Assembly: GCF_012927345.1 (NCBI RefSeq)
Contig: NZ_JABBGJ010000008.1
Location: 124,001-188,000, forward strand
Origin: Paraburkholderia polaris
Lineage (GTDB): Bacteria; Pseudomonadota; Gammaproteobacteria; Burkholderiales; Burkholderiaceae
DNA length: 64,000 bases
Direction of reading: 5' to 3'
The notes beneath the pieces are model-generated. The model was not told the origin of the DNA. It ran no database searches and saw only the letters and a list, made by a program, of their open reading frames with translations. Below are positions 46,129-55,653 of the stretch, one piece after another (position 1 is the first letter of the stretch; each line of letters starts with the position of its first letter). The translations under genes and the position numbers were made by a program.

Positions 46129-46235
46129 ACCGCGAAATACCCACTGCGAGACAGCTTCCGCGAATAGCGGCCCCCTAAGGGTCGCGAGCGAAGCAAGCCG
46201 TGCAAACCGGCTCCATGCAAATGGAACCGCTCCGA

Positions 46236-46913
46236 TCAACGCCCTGGTTCCGGCACCCTCTTGAAGCTATCGTCCGCGCTCGGCGCATCGAGATGCGACA
46301 CATCCGCCCACGACACGATCGTCGCCTTGCTCGCGTCGTCGGCGTAGTCCACCACGTTGACGCTCGTGTTCAGCAACGCGTAATCGCGCGGCGCATCGAG
46401 CGACAACCCACATGCGAACCGCCGCACGCAATCCAGCACGCCACCATGAGCGACGACAGCGATCCGCCCACCCGGATGGGCAGCAACGATCGGCTCGATC
46501 GCATGCAGCACGCGATGGTAAAGCGTGCGCTGCGATTCACCTTCAGGCGCCGCAAAACCTGCGTCGCGAGTTTGCCAGTGCGCGTGTTCATCGGGAAAAC
46601 GGACGGCGATCTCGTCGCTGTCATGCCCCTGGAATGCGCCGTATGAGCGCTCGCGTAAACCTTCACACAGTTGCAACGGCAGACCGAGCGCATCGGCGAT
46701 TGGCTGCGCGGTTTGTTGTGCGCGCTGCAGATCGCTCGAATAGATCGCGTCGAGCCGCGCACCCTCTTTCACCTCATTCGCGATGCGGCGCGCAAGGCGT
46801 TGCGCCTGCGCGAGGCCGGTCGTTGCGAGCGGAATATCGATGTGACCTTGAATGCGCTTGATGCGGTTCCAATCGGTCTCGCCGTGGCGGATGAACAGAA
46901 TCTGCGTGGTCAT
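46236..46913 (-). CDS. Histidine phosphatase-family protein (phosphoglycerate mutase-like)
   Basis: 225 residues. The catalytic RHG motif is ILFIRHGETDWNR near the N-terminus, with GHIDIPLATTGLAQAQRLARR, YSSDLQRAQQTAQPIA, LRERSYGAFQGHD, and the second catalytic His in VVAHGGVLD. Such proteins remove phosphate from small metabolites such as cobalamin intermediates, or from phosphoglycerate; the acidic C-terminal addition and lack of other markers leave the substrate open. It lies downstream of dtd on the same strand with 111 bp between. Confidence 0.87.
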   Translation of the reverse strand: MTTQILFIRHGETDWNRIKRIQGHIDIPLATTGLAQAQRLARRIANEVKEGARLDAIYSSDLQRAQQTAQPIADALGLPLQLCEGLRERSYGAFQGHDSDEIAVRFPDEHAHWQTRDAGFAAPEGESQRTLYHRVLHAIEPIVAAHPGGRIAVVAHGGVLDCVRRFACGLSLDAPRDYALLNTSVNVVDYADDASKATIVSWADVSHLDAPSADDSFKRVPEPGR

Positions 46914-47024
46914 GGGATGAGCGTGGGGGCCAGTAGCCGGTTATGCCGAGCCGCTATTGTCGCAAAAAGCGGCTGGAGGAGTAGATGCCTGCCGGCGAAT
47001 GCACCATTCGGCGGCAGTTGAAAC

Positions 47025-47483
47025 TCAAGCGTTCGTCTGCAGCCAGAACGTGACTGGTCCGTCATTGACTAGCGACACCTGCATATCGGCGCCGAACTCG
47101 CCCGTCTCGACGATCGGGTGCTTTGCGCGCGCTGCCGAGACGAAGTAATCGAATAACCGCTTGCCTTCGTCCGGCGGTGCGGCGGGCGTGAAGCTCGGGC
47201 GCAGGCCGCTGTTGGTGTCAGCCGCCAACGTGAACTGGGAAACGAGCAGCAAGCCGCCTGCGCGCCCGGCACCGTCGAGATTTTGCACGGAGAGGTTCAT
47301 CTTGCCAGCCGCATCGCTGAAGACCCGGTAGCCGAGCACCTTGGCGAGCAGCCGGTCAGCTGCGCCTTCCGTGTCGCCACGTTCGGCGCATACGAGCGCG
47401 AGCAGTCCCGCCTCGATCGCGCCGGTCACGCGGTCGCCTACACGCACTTCCGCGCGCCGCACGCGCTGTATCAGCGCAATCAT
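47025..47483 (-). CDS. dtd: D-aminoacyl-tRNA deacylase
   Basis: 152 residues. The enzyme removes D-amino acids wrongly attached to tRNA, and also glycine from tRNA-Ala. The two signatures of the active site are complete: [24 protein letters not shown] and [11 protein letters not shown] (GP motif). The start [13 protein letters not shown] is the standard family N-terminus. It is 53 bp downstream of tyrS on the same strand, which makes a tyrS-dtd unit sensible because Dtd proofreads D-Tyr-tRNA. Confidence 0.96.
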   Translation of the reverse strand: MIALIQRVRRAEVRVGDRVTGAIEAGLLALVCAERGDTEGAADRLLAKVLGYRVFSDAAGKMNLSVQNLDGAGRAGGLLLVSQFTLAADTNSGLRPSFTPAAPPDEGKRLFDYFVSAARAKHPIVETGEFGADMQVSLVNDGPVTFWLQTNA

Positions 47484-47536
47484 CGGCTCGACTCCGAATG
47501 CAACGCTCGAGGCATCATCACGTTATCGCTGAGCCA

Positions 47537-48781
47537 TCAAGCCGTCAGCGTGACGCGCGCAAAACGACGCTTGCCGACCTGCACGACGTACTCGCCGGCC
47601 TCGACCTTCAGGCCCTTGTCGGACACAGTCGTGCCATCGATCTTCACGCCGCCCTGCTCGATGTTGCGCAGCGCCTCGCTGGTCGACGGCACGAGGTTGG
47701 CCTGCTTGAGCAACTGGCCGATTGCGAGCGGTGCGCCCGCGAGCGTCACGGCCGGAATATCGTCCGGCACGCCGCCCTTGGCGCGATGATTGAAGTCTTC
47801 AAGCGCGCGCTCGGCATCGGCTTGCGAATGGAAGCGTGCGACGATTTCCTGACCGAGCATCACCTTAAAATCGCGCGGATTGCGGCCCGCTTCGATCTCT
47901 TTCTTGAACCCGGCGATCTCGTCCATCGGACGGAACGACAGCAGTTCGAAGTAACGCCACATCAGCACGTCGGAAATGCTCATCAGTTTGCCGAACATGT
48001 CCGTCGGCTTTTCGCTGATACCGATGTAGTTGTTCTTCGACTTCGACATCTTCTCGACGCCGTCCAGGCCTTCCAGCAACGGCATGGTCAAAATGCACTG
48101 CTGTTCCTGACCGTACTGTTTCTGCAGTTCGCGGCCCACCAGCAGGTTGAACTTCTGATCCGTGCCGCCGAGCTCGAGGTCGGCATTCAGCGCGACCGAG
48201 TCGTAGCCTTGCATCAGCGGGTACAGGAATTCGTGGATCGAGATCGGCACGCCGCCCTGGAAACGCTTGGTGAAGTCTTCGCGCTCGAGAATACGCGCCA
48301 CCGTGTAGCGCGACGCGAGCTTGATCATGCCGTCGGCGCCGAGCGGCATCGACCATTCGCTGTTGTAGCGGATTTCGGTCTTGTCGCGGTCGAGCACGAG
48401 TGCGGCCTGCTCGAAATACGTTTTCGCATTCGATTCGATCTGCTCGCGCGTGAGCGGCGGGCGCGTGGCGTTGCGGCCCGATGGATCGCCAATCAGCGAC
48501 GTAAAGTCGCCGATCAGGAAAATCACCGTGTGACCGAGGTCCTGCAACTGCCGCATCTTGTTCAGCACGACCGTGTGGCCAATGTGGATGTCAGGCGCGG
48601 TTGGATCGAGGCCGAGCTTGATACGCAGCGGCTTGGCCGTAGCCGCGCTCTTCGCGAGCTTTTGCGCGAATTCGTCTTCGATCAACAGTTCGTCGACGCC
48701 GCGTTTGGTGACCGCGAGTGCGTGACGGACTTCGTCGGTGATCGGGAAGGCGGGGCTGGGCTTGGTGGACTCGGTGGTCAT
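47537..48781 (-). CDS. tyrS: Tyrosine-tRNA ligase
   Basis: Class I aminoacyl-tRNA synthetase of 414 residues. The HIGH motif is [16 protein letters not shown], the KMSKS loop is [15 protein letters not shown], and the C-terminal S4-like RNA-binding domain (about 345-410: [28 protein letters not shown]) is present. This is the TyrZ-like type that has the HIGH histidine and KMSKS, common in beta-proteobacteria. It is divergent from anmK, 205 bp away, and leads to dtd. Confidence 0.96.
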   Translation of the reverse strand: MTTESTKPSPAFPITDEVRHALAVTKRGVDELLIEDEFAQKLAKSAATAKPLRIKLGLDPTAPDIHIGHTVVLNKMRQLQDLGHTVIFLIGDFTSLIGDPSGRNATRPPLTREQIESNAKTYFEQAALVLDRDKTEIRYNSEWSMPLGADGMIKLASRYTVARILEREDFTKRFQGGVPISIHEFLYPLMQGYDSVALNADLELGGTDQKFNLLVGRELQKQYGQEQQCILTMPLLEGLDGVEKMSKSKNNYIGISEKPTDMFGKLMSISDVLMWRYFELLSFRPMDEIAGFKKEIEAGRNPRDFKVMLGQEIVARFHSQADAERALEDFNHRAKGGVPDDIPAVTLAGAPLAIGQLLKQANLVPSTSEALRNIEQGGVKIDGTTVSDKGLKVEAGEYVVQVGKRRFARVTLTA

Positions 48782-48986
48782 GCTGGAAACGTGAAGTCGC
48801 GAAAAAAGGAGATTGTCCCATAGATGCGCGCCGCCGCGCCCACTGACTCAGCCATAAGCGCCCGCCGGCGCATGATTTCGGCTTGTTAGGACGCGCCATT
48901 GGCATCGTGACGCTTTATATTCGGCCGCGCTTGCGCGGATAATCTGCTAAAACAGATCGCAACGAATCATCGAGAGGAGCAGCAAC

Positions 48987-50117
48987 GTGGCGCAAGACCC
49001 CGCAGACGGCGTCTACTTTGGACTGATGTCCGGCACGAGCATGGACGGCGTGGACGGTGTGGCCGTCAGATTTGCCCAAGGTAAGCCACCGGTGGTGCTG
49101 GCCGAGGCGTTTGTCGGCTTCGCGGCAGGCTTGCGCGAGGCGCTGTTCGCGCTGCAACAGCCGGGGGACAACGAGATCGAACGCGAAGCGCTGGCCGCGA
49201 ATGCGCTCGCCACGCGCTATACCGTGTGCTGCCACGAATTGCTGAATTGCAGCCGCGTGCCGGCCTCAGAAGTCCGTGCAATCGGCGTCCACGGCCAGAC
49301 GGTACGGCATCGACCGGAAAAGGGTTATACGCGGCAAATCAACAACCCCGCGCTGCTCGCGGAAATGATGCACATCGACGTGATAGCCGACTTCCGCAGC
49401 CGCGACGTCGCGGCCGGCGGCCAAGGCGCGCCGCTCGTGCCGGCGTTTCACGCCACGGTGTTCGGCGCGAAAGACGAAACGCGGGTGGTCTGCAATCTGG
49501 GCGGTATCAGCAATATCACGATCCTGAACGCGACCGGCAGCGTGCGCGGCTTCGACTGCGGGCCGGCGAACGCACTGCTCGACGAATGGGCGCAGCGCCA
49601 TCTCGGCAAACCTTTCGACGAAAACGGCCATTTCGCCGCGGGCGGACAGGTCGATCGCATGTTGCTGAACGCGCTGCTCGATGAGCCCTTCTTCTCGCAG
49701 CAACCGCCGAAAAGCACCGGCCGTGACTTGTTCAACGCGCAATGGCTGGATGCGAAGCTCCAGCCGTTCGCCGCTCTCGCCCCCGCCGACGTGCAAGCCA
49801 CACTGGTCGCGCTGACTGCGGTAACGGTTGCGCGCGAAATCGAACGGCATGCATCGGACGCCAAGGCGGTCTATGTGTGTGGCGGCGGTGCGCGCAATCC
49901 GGAGATTCTGAAAGCGCTGCAACAGGCGCTGGAGGACAGCGGCGTAAGCGGCGTGCCCGTGATGACAACCGACGCGCTCGGCGTCCCGCCGAGCCAGGTC
50001 GAGCCGCTGGCGTTTGCATGGCTCGCGATGCGCTGCGTAGCACGGCTGTCGGGCAATTTGCCGGCCGTCACCGGCGCCGCTGCCGAGCGCGTGCTGGGGG
50101 CGATCTACCCGCGCTAA
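48987..50117 (+). CDS. anmK: Anhydro-N-acetylmuramic acid kinase
   Basis: 376 residues. The enzyme recycles peptidoglycan by cleaving and phosphorylating 1,6-anhydro-MurNAc to MurNAc-6-phosphate. Motifs: [17 protein letters not shown] for ATP binding, [52 protein letters not shown], and [15 protein letters not shown]. The start is a GTG at 48987 with a GAGAGGAGC ribosome binding site. It ends at a shared terminator with erpA (50148-50177). It is divergent from tyrS. Confidence 0.95.
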   Translation: MAQDPADGVYFGLMSGTSMDGVDGVAVRFAQGKPPVVLAEAFVGFAAGLREALFALQQPGDNEIEREALAANALATRYTVCCHELLNCSRVPASEVRAIGVHGQTVRHRPEKGYTRQINNPALLAEMMHIDVIADFRSRDVAAGGQGAPLVPAFHATVFGAKDETRVVCNLGGISNITILNATGSVRGFDCGPANALLDEWAQRHLGKPFDENGHFAAGGQVDRMLLNALLDEPFFSQQPPKSTGRDLFNAQWLDAKLQPFAALAPADVQATLVALTAVTVAREIERHASDAKAVYVCGGGARNPEILKALQQALEDSGVSGVPVMTTDALGVPPSQVEPLAFAWLAMRCVARLSGNLPAVTGAAAERVLGAIYPR

Positions 50118-50147
50118 GCGAGGCCCCTGGGTTTTAGCGCAGACAAT

Positions 50148-50177
50148 AAAAAGCGGGGCCGAAGCCCCGTTTTCTTT
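50148..50177. terminator. Bidirectional terminator between anmK and erpA
   Basis: Stem CGGGGC (50154-50159) with GCCCCG (50164-50169), extended by flanking A and T runs on both sides (AAAAAG on the left, GTTTTCTTTT on the right), so it serves both converging genes. Confidence 0.88.
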
Positions 50178-50201
50178 TACAACCTGTCGCCTAACCGGCC
50201 A

Positions 50202-50567
50202 TCAAACCGAGAACGACGAGCCGCAACCACAGGTGGTCGTAGCATTCGGGTTCTTGATGACGAACTGCGCGCCGTTGATGTCGTCCTTATAGTCGATCTC
50301 AGCGCCGACCAGATACTGGTAGCTCATTGAATCGATCAGCAGCTGGACGCCGCTCTTGTTCATGACGGTGTCGTCTTCGTTGACGGCTTCGTCGAACGTA
50401 AAACCGTATTGAAAGCCCGAGCAGCCGCCGCCCTGCACGAAAACGCGCAGTTTGAGGTCCGCATTGCCTTCTTCTTCGATCAGTTGCTTGACCTTGTCAG
50501 CCGCTGCGTCGGTAAAAACGAAGGGGGCGGGCATCTCGGTCACGGGTGTATCGGTGACTGCGTTCAT
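50202..50567 (-). CDS. erpA: Iron-sulfur cluster insertion protein ErpA
   Basis: A-type carrier protein of 121 residues that delivers 4Fe-4S clusters to apoproteins such as those of isoprenoid synthesis. The three cluster cysteines are in [11 protein letters not shown] and CGCGSSF at the C-terminus, with the usual spacing. The start MNAVTDTPV follows a GGAGAG ribosome binding site on the minus strand. A TACAAT box lies about 30 nt upstream. It is a single-gene unit ending at the terminator at 50148-50177, converging with anmK. Confidence 0.95.
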
Positions 50568-50757
50568 TCGAACTCTCCAAAAAGCTTCTAACCGCTATTG
50601 TAGGGCTGATCTCAATATCGTGCTGATGCCCACAAAATCAATGGGTTCTTCCAGGAAACTCTATCGATCGGCGCCGGCCGCCGTCAGCCCGCCTGAGCGG
50701 ACCAAACCACCGCCCCAGCGAGAAAACCGTCGTCGTAAATTCAACGCGAAAAGTCAT

Positions 50758-50794
50758 AAAAAAAGCCGCCTTCGCGAAAGCGTTGGCGGCTTTT
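50758..50794. terminator. Terminator of the rplM-rpsI operon
   Basis: Stem AAAAGCCGCC (50761-50770) with GGCGGCTTTT (50785-50794). On the minus strand it ends in a T run, 41 bp after the rpsI stop; the mirror shape could also work for plus-strand transcripts. Confidence 0.9.
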
Positions 50795-50834
50795 GCAGCG
50801 ATCCAGCCCGAAAGCCAGATTGCACCCGAAGCGA

Positions 50835-51227
50835 TTAACGCTTCGAGAATTGCTTCCTGCGACGTGCCTTGTGGAAGCCGACCTTCTTACGTTCGACTTC
50901 ACGAGCGTCACGCGTCACGAAGCCAGCCTTCGACAGTTCCGGCTTCAGCGTTGCGTCGTAGTCCATCAGCGCGCGGGTGATGCCGTGGCGAACCGCACCG
51001 GCTTGACCCGTTTCACCGCCACCGTTCACGTTGACTTTGATGTCAAACGTGACGCCGTGGTTCGTGAGTTCCAGCGGCTGACGCACGATCATCAGCGACG
51101 TTTCGCGCGAGAAGTAATCGGCGATAGGCTTGCCGTTTACAATGATCTCGCCCTTGCCAGCCTTGATGAAGACGCGTGCGACGGCGCTCTTGCGGCGGCC
51201 CGTGCCGTAATTCCAGTTACCGATCAT
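50835..51227 (-). CDS. rpsI: 30S ribosomal protein S9
   Basis: 130 residues, the standard length. S9 binds 16S rRNA in the head of the 30S subunit and its C-terminal tail reaches the P site. Sequence landmarks: [54 protein letters not shown], and the basic C-terminal [20 protein letters not shown]. It follows rplM by 11 bp in the typical L13-S9 operon and is terminated at 50758-50794. Confidence 0.98.
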   Translation of the reverse strand: MIGNWNYGTGRRKSAVARVFIKAGKGEIIVNGKPIADYFSRETSLMIVRQPLELTNHGVTFDIKVNVNGGGETGQAGAVRHGITRALMDYDATLKPELSKAGFVTRDAREVERKKVGFHKARRRKQFSKR

Positions 51228-51238
51228 GTGGGCTCCCC

Positions 51239-51667
51239 TTAGATCTCGAGCGCTTTCGGCTGTTGTGCCGAATGCGGATGCGTTGCTTCAGCGTAGACCT
51301 TCAGCTTCTTGATCATCGCGTAGCCGAGCGGGCCCTTCGGCAGCATGCCTTTGACCGCTTTCTCGAGCGCACGGCCCGGGAAGCGTTCTTGCATCTTGCC
51401 GAACGTCGTTTCATAGATACCGCCCGGGTAACCCGAGTGACGGTAGTACTTCTTGTCAGTAGCCTTGTTGCCCGTGACGCGCAACTTGCCGGCGTTGATA
51501 ACGATGATGAAATCACCGGTGTCGACGTGCGGAGTGAATTCAGGCTTGTGCTTGCCGCGAAGACGGTGTGCCACTTCGCTGGCGACACGCCCGAGAACCT
51601 TATCCGTCGCGTCAATCACGTACCATTCACGCGTAACCTCATGGGCTTTTGCGGAAAACGTCTTCAT
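51239..51667 (-). CDS. rplM: 50S ribosomal protein L13
   Basis: 142 residues from ATG 51667 ([30 protein letters not shown]), the standard size. L13 is an early assembly protein of the 50S subunit. Family blocks: [29 protein letters not shown] and [32 protein letters not shown] strong promoter (51789-51818) starts the operon and leaves a leader of about 115 nt, where autogenous control by L13, as known in E. coli, would act. An open frame upstream of the ATG adds residues unlike any L13. Confidence 0.98.
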   Translation of the reverse strand: MKTFSAKAHEVTREWYVIDATDKVLGRVASEVAHRLRGKHKPEFTPHVDTGDFIIVINAGKLRVTGNKATDKKYYRHSGYPGGIYETTFGKMQERFPGRALEKAVKGMLPKGPLGYAMIKKLKVYAEATHPHSAQQPKALEI

Positions 51668-51788
51668 GATCGATCCAAAAAAATTGCTGCGCCCAATGTA
51701 TTTTTTCCTGCTTGTAGTGTGCGCATCGAGGCGCGTGCAGGCTCTCCCTGGTTCTTCCTCCGCGGGCGCGGATGCGGAAAAGCTCTGA

Positions 51789-51818
51789 ATTATAAAGGAA
51801 TTTGTCACGCCGAGTCAA
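51789..51818 (-). promoter_or_regulatory. Sigma70 promoter of rplM-rpsI
   Basis: On the minus strand TTGACT (51818-51813) is followed after 18 bp by TATAAT (51794-51789). The transcript would start near 51782 and have a leader of about 115 nt before the rplM ATG. Confidence 0.85.
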
Positions 51819-51953
51819 AGTTTGCGGGGTTTCGGGCGACAAGTTGTCTGCGGCGACGGCCGGACAGCGTCATTTGACGTTCCTCGTGGGCCGCCGGACG
51901 ACACCGGCTCCGGGAGCCAAACACGGGAGAAAGCGCAGGCGAAAGCGCGAGCG

Positions 51954-51983
51954 AAAAAAAACCCGAACGAGCGGTTCGGGTTT
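51954..51983 (-). terminator. Terminator of the candidate small RNA
   Basis: A perfect 10-bp stem (51959-51968 with 51974-51983) with a 5-nt loop; the minus strand continues with eight T residues. Confidence 0.9.
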
Positions 51984-52043
51984 AATCCACCAAAGGAGGA
52001 GGTGGAGGAGACAGCGGAGGTTGCAGAACTGCTGCAACCGATG
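51954..52043 (-). ncRNA. Candidate small RNA with anti-Shine-Dalgarno loop
   Basis: A short minus-strand unit of about 90 nt between a strong promoter (52050-52078) and a strong terminator (51954-51983). Three hairpins can be read in 5'-3' order. The first is an 8-bp stem with a 5-nt loop (plus-strand 52019-52039). The second is TCCACC/GGTGGA with a 9-nt loop UCCUCCUUU (51986-52006). The third is the terminator, a 10-bp stem with eight U. The linker between the first two is also C/U-rich (CCUCC, CUCCUCC). The loop contains CCUCCUUU, identical to the anti-Shine-Dalgarno tail of 16S rRNA, so it could pair with ribosome binding sites of mRNAs. No credible reading frame is present. Not recognised as a named family by me. 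Confidence 0.65.
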
Positions 52044-52049
52044 GGATCG

Positions 52050-52078
52050 ATTATACGAGGCGTCCTTGTGCGATGCAA
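52050..52078 (-). promoter_or_regulatory. Promoter of the candidate small RNA
   Basis: On the minus strand TTGCAT (52078-52073) lies 17 bp before a perfect TATAAT (52055-52050). The predicted start is near 52043. Confidence 0.8.
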
Positions 52079-52088
52079 GAACATTTGC

Positions 52089-52111
52089 ATTGTGAAACTC
52101 TATCTCACAAT
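52089..52111. promoter_or_regulatory. Inverted repeat upstream of the small-RNA promoter
   Basis: ATTGTGA (52089-52095) and TCACAAT (52105-52111) form a perfect 7-bp inverted repeat with a 9-bp centre. It lies at about -46 to -68 from the predicted RNA start, the usual place for an activator. It resembles a CRP/FNR site, but the centre is too wide for a standard one. Confidence 0.55.
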
Positions 52112-52376
52112 ATGGTAGTCACATCCACAGACCCAAAAACGCTGAATTCCTTTTAAAATCAATTGTGAAAGCCATTTTAAGCGGTTGCCTAAGCAGACAT
52201 CGTCTAGAGTAAAACCCCTAAACCCGTCAGGACATTCCCGAATCGGCGGAACGTGCCGCACTGCAACACGCAAGCCATCATTGCGCGTAAGTTCCAGCGA
52301 AAGTCCCCTCGGGCGGACACGCAGACACCGGGCTACAATGCCGTTTCGATATAAGCGCAGCGCGGTGGAGCACAGC

Positions 52377-52799
52377 ATGGAATGCAAAGTTAGCTGGATG
52401 GGGCAAGACGGGATGGCATTTGCGGCCGAGACCGGCAGCGGTCATCTGGTCACGATGGACGGCGCGCCGGAAGGCGGCGGCCGCAATCTCGCGCCGCGTC
52501 CGATGGAAATGGTTCTGCTCGGCACGGGCGGTTGCACGGCGTACGACGTCGTGATGATCCTGAAGAAGAGCCGCCAGGAAATCGCCGGCTGCTCGGTGAC
52601 GCTGAAGGCCGAACGCGCCAGCGAAGATCCCAAAGTATTCACCAAGATCCATTTCCACTTCACCGTGACGGGCAAGAATCTGAACCCGGCTACGGTGGGG
52701 CGCGCGATCAATCTGTCGCACGACAAATACTGCTCGGCGTCGATCATGATCGCGAAGACCGCTGAGCTCACGCACTCGTTCGATATCGTCGCGGGCTGA
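52377..52799 (+). CDS. OsmC-family protein (YhfA-like)
   Basis: 140 residues starting MECKVSWMGQDGMAFAAETG. The OsmC/Ohr fold is recognised by PMEMVLLGTGGCTAYDVVMILKKSRQEI, with its Cys in the first redox position, and by a second Cys in LSHDKYCSASIMIAKTAELTHSF. OsmC proteins reduce organic hydroperoxides; the YhfA branch is less characterised. The ATG at 52377 matches the family; the open frame extending to 52185 is not used. A TACAAT box at 52335 is a likely -10. It ends at a terminator shared with rnpB. Confidence 0.88.
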   Translation: MECKVSWMGQDGMAFAAETGSGHLVTMDGAPEGGGRNLAPRPMEMVLLGTGGCTAYDVVMILKKSRQEIAGCSVTLKAERASEDPKVFTKIHFHFTVTGKNLNPATVGRAINLSHDKYCSASIMIAKTAELTHSFDIVAG

Positions 52800-52854
52800 G
52801 CGCTTCGGCTTCGGCGCAGGTAGCCGCGCATCTAACCAAACCAGCGCGTCAAAA

Positions 52855-52892
52855 TAAAAATGCCGGCGTCCACACGGACGCCGGCATTTTTT
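52855..52892. terminator. Bidirectional terminator shared by the OsmC gene and rnpB
   Basis: A perfect 14-bp stem (AAATGCCGGCGTCC at 52858-52871 with 52876-52889), flanked by A and T runs, ends both the plus-strand OsmC gene and the minus-strand RNase P RNA, whose 3' end is about 10 nt away. Confidence 0.9.
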
Positions 52893-52900
52893 GTTGGGTG

Positions 52901-53315
<415 letters not shown>

Positions 53316-53560
53316 GGGGCGCATTTTAGCATCTGCCGGCATGGGTAGCCGCGTCGGTGGGGAGAAATAGCCGGATGGCATCTGGCCCGGCGCGAGCAAT
53401 TCGAATCGCGCCGCGATGTGGCGACGTCACATCCGTGCGACTCGCGTGCGCGGCCACCCACAGACGCCGCTCAAACAACTTCAAGTGGATCGGGAAAGCT
53501 TGTCGCGTGCGACAGCCCACTGAAGCCCCTTTCAGGAAATCTCACGTGGGCCGACAAGCC

Positions 53561-54394
53561 CTAGCGCGTGCGGCGGCCTGCTCGAAACACTGAGGCATCC
53601 TCGTAAAACGCCGGCACTTCGTTCTCAGACCACCACCCCGGAATGCCCAGCACGGGGAGCGGCGCGAACATACGGCTCGTCAATGCGTCTGTGCCCAGCA
53701 ACGTGGCGCTCACCACCTTATCAAGCCATGCGTCGCGCGCCGGAGCGTCCCAACCGAAGTATTCGTATGGCACGTCGACGATCCACGCGTGGCCCGTGCA
53801 GGCCTTGAACGGCGCAACCAGCTTTTCCAGCAGCGCGTGCCCGAAGCAGCGCACTTCGCAGCGTGCGCCCCAGGCATCACGGTGAGCGACCATCAGCGTC
53901 TGCCAGTCGAACCCGCGCAATGCCACGCTCAACGCCGGGTCGGCACAGGCGAACAGCAACGCGTTTTCGTCGAACAAGGTCAACGTGTCGCGCACGCCGC
54001 CGCGGGTCGGACCGACACCTAACGCGTCGATCGCCGCCGACTGCCGCGCGTTCAGCGCCGCCTTGATACGCGGAAACGCAAACCACATCGACCCGTTGAA
54101 GAAGTCATGCAGGTTGTGGCGCGTCGGCACGCAGCCCGTCGATGCGATGTGCGCCTCGTAAGCCGCGCCCGGCGGCAGATCGTCCTGCGCAATGAACGCG
54201 AGGCGCTGACCGCGCCCAGTGACCTGCCGCATATCGCCGGCGTCGGCATTCATTTCTGCGAGCAAGGCCGCGTAGCTCGTCAGCGCGCCCTGCTGCCAGC
54301 GCTCGCCGCGCACCGCGAACTGCGCGAACCACGGCTTCGACCAGTCGATATCGGCGAAACCGAAGCCCACGCGCGCCGCCTCTTGCACCTGCAT
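53561..54394 (-). CDS. DUF3025-domain protein
   Basis: 277 residues with the DUF3025 core: VPTRHNLHDFFNGSMWFAFPRIKAALNARQ, RDTLTLFDENALLFAC, and the C-terminal FAPLPVLGIPGWWSENE. DUF3025 proteins are found next to pyrC or other genes in beta-proteobacteria and have no known function. It starts 11 bp after the pyrC stop on the same strand, so they are cotranscribed. No signal peptide or membrane segment. From the stop to rnpB there are about 245 bp with no further gene. Confidence 0.85.
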   Translation of the reverse strand: MQVQEAARVGFGFADIDWSKPWFAQFAVRGERWQQGALTSYAALLAEMNADAGDMRQVTGRGQRLAFIAQDDLPPGAAYEAHIASTGCVPTRHNLHDFFNGSMWFAFPRIKAALNARQSAAIDALGVGPTRGGVRDTLTLFDENALLFACADPALSVALRGFDWQTLMVAHRDAWGARCEVRCFGHALLEKLVAPFKACTGHAWIVDVPYEYFGWDAPARDAWLDKVVSATLLGTDALTSRMFAPLPVLGIPGWWSENEVPAFYEDASVFRAGRRTR

Positions 54395-54405
54395 CTAACG
54401 CAACC

Positions 54406-55476
54406 TCAGACGAGGCGCCAGCCAATCGACTCACCGCCGCGCAGCGGCACGACAGGCGTGTCGCCAACCGGCAATTCAGCCGGCAGCGTCCATTCTTCGC
54501 GACGCAGCGTGACCTTCTCTTCGCTGCGCGGCAGACCGTAAAAATCCGCGCCGAAGAAGCTGGCGAAGCCTTCGAGTTTGTCCAGCGCGCCGGCCTTGTC
54601 GAATGCTTCCGTATAGAGTTCGAGCGCATGGAGCGCCGTGTAGCAACCCGCACAGCCGCACGCGTGTTCCTTCAAACCCTTCGGATGCGGTGCGCTATCG
54701 GTGCCGAGGAAGAAGCGCGGATTGCCCGAGGTCGCCGCCTCGACCAGCGCCACGCGATGCGTCTCGCGCTTCAACACCGGCAGGCAGTAGTAATGCGGGC
54801 GAATGCCGCCCTGGAAGATCGCGTTGCGGTTGTACAGCAGATGGTGCGCGGTGATCGTCGCACCGAGCAGCCCCGGCGCCACGCCGGCTTCGCGGATGTA
54901 GTCGACTGCGTCTTTCGTCGTGATGTGCTCGAACACCACCTTCAGCGCCGGAAATTCGCGGCGCAGCGGCGTCATCACGCGGTCGATGAACACCTTCTCA
55001 CGGTCGAACAGGTCGATCGACGAATCCGTCACTTCGCCGTGCACAAGCAGCGGCATACCGGTTTCCTGCATCACTTCGAGCGTTTTGGCGCACTTCATGA
55101 TGTCGGTGACGCCTGCGTCCGAGTTGGTCGTCGCACCCGCCGGGTAAAGCTTCACGCCATGCACGAAGCCGCTTTCGCGCGCGCGGCGGATTTCGTCCGG
55201 CGGCGTGTTGTCGGTCAGATACAGCGTCATCAGCGGCTCGAACTTCGCGCCGGCCGGGATCGCGGCGACGATGCGTTCGCGGTACGCCCGCGCCATCGCG
55301 GTCGTGGTGACCGGCGGTTTCAGGTTAGGCATGATGATCGCGCGGCCGAACTGGCGCGCGGTATCGGGCAACACGGCGGCAAGCATCTCGCCGTCGCGGA
55401 CGTGCAGGTGCCAGTCGTCCGGGCGGGCGAGCGTAACGGTGTCGATGGAATCGTGGGGGGCGTTGGAAGCGGTCAT
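54406..55476 (-). CDS. pyrC: Dihydroorotase (class II, PyrC)
   Basis: Zinc enzyme of about 356 residues that closes carbamoyl-aspartate to dihydroorotate in pyrimidine synthesis. The metal site is complete: [14 protein letters not shown] (HxH), [17 protein letters not shown] with the bridging Lys, [20 protein letters not shown], and the catalytic FLGTDSAPH. The ATG at 55476 ([11 protein letters not shown]) is preferred to a longer frame starting at 55527, which adds an Arg-rich stretch. It is the first gene of a pyrC-DUF3025 unit and is divergent from a glutamine amidotransferase gene 177 bp away. Confidence 0.95.
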   Translation of the reverse strand: MTASNAPHDSIDTVTLARPDDWHLHVRDGEMLAAVLPDTARQFGRAIIMPNLKPPVTTTAMARAYRERIVAAIPAGAKFEPLMTLYLTDNTPPDEIRRARESGFVHGVKLYPAGATTNSDAGVTDIMKCAKTLEVMQETGMPLLVHGEVTDSSIDLFDREKVFIDRVMTPLRREFPALKVVFEHITTKDAVDYIREAGVAPGLLGATITAHHLLYNRNAIFQGGIRPHYYCLPVLKRETHRVALVEAATSGNPRFFLGTDSAPHPKGLKEHACGCAGCYTALHALELYTEAFDKAGALDKLEGFASFFGADFYGLPRSEEKVTLRREEWTLPAELPVGDTPVVPLRGGESIGWRLV

Positions 55477-55653
55477 GGCGAGAGGGGACGAGATTCGGCG
55501 ATAAAAGCGTGATCGACGTGGGCACACTGCGGCAATTCGTGCCGTTGCGGCCTAAACACACGTCAATTTTGCTATTTGGCGCTTCTGGCTCGGTGATATG
55601 CTTGGAAAATCATCATTGTAACGGCTCGCCCCGTTCACAGGCTTACCCGCAAC

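Noticed and set aside
51815..52090. 91-codon open frame across the candidate small RNA
   Set aside because: Ser/Phe-rich, no ribosome binding site, crosses the terminator, and no family pattern.
52089..52111. Standard CRP site before the small RNA
   Set aside because: The spacing between TGTGA and TCACA is 9 bp, not 6, so it is listed only as an unassigned inverted repeat.
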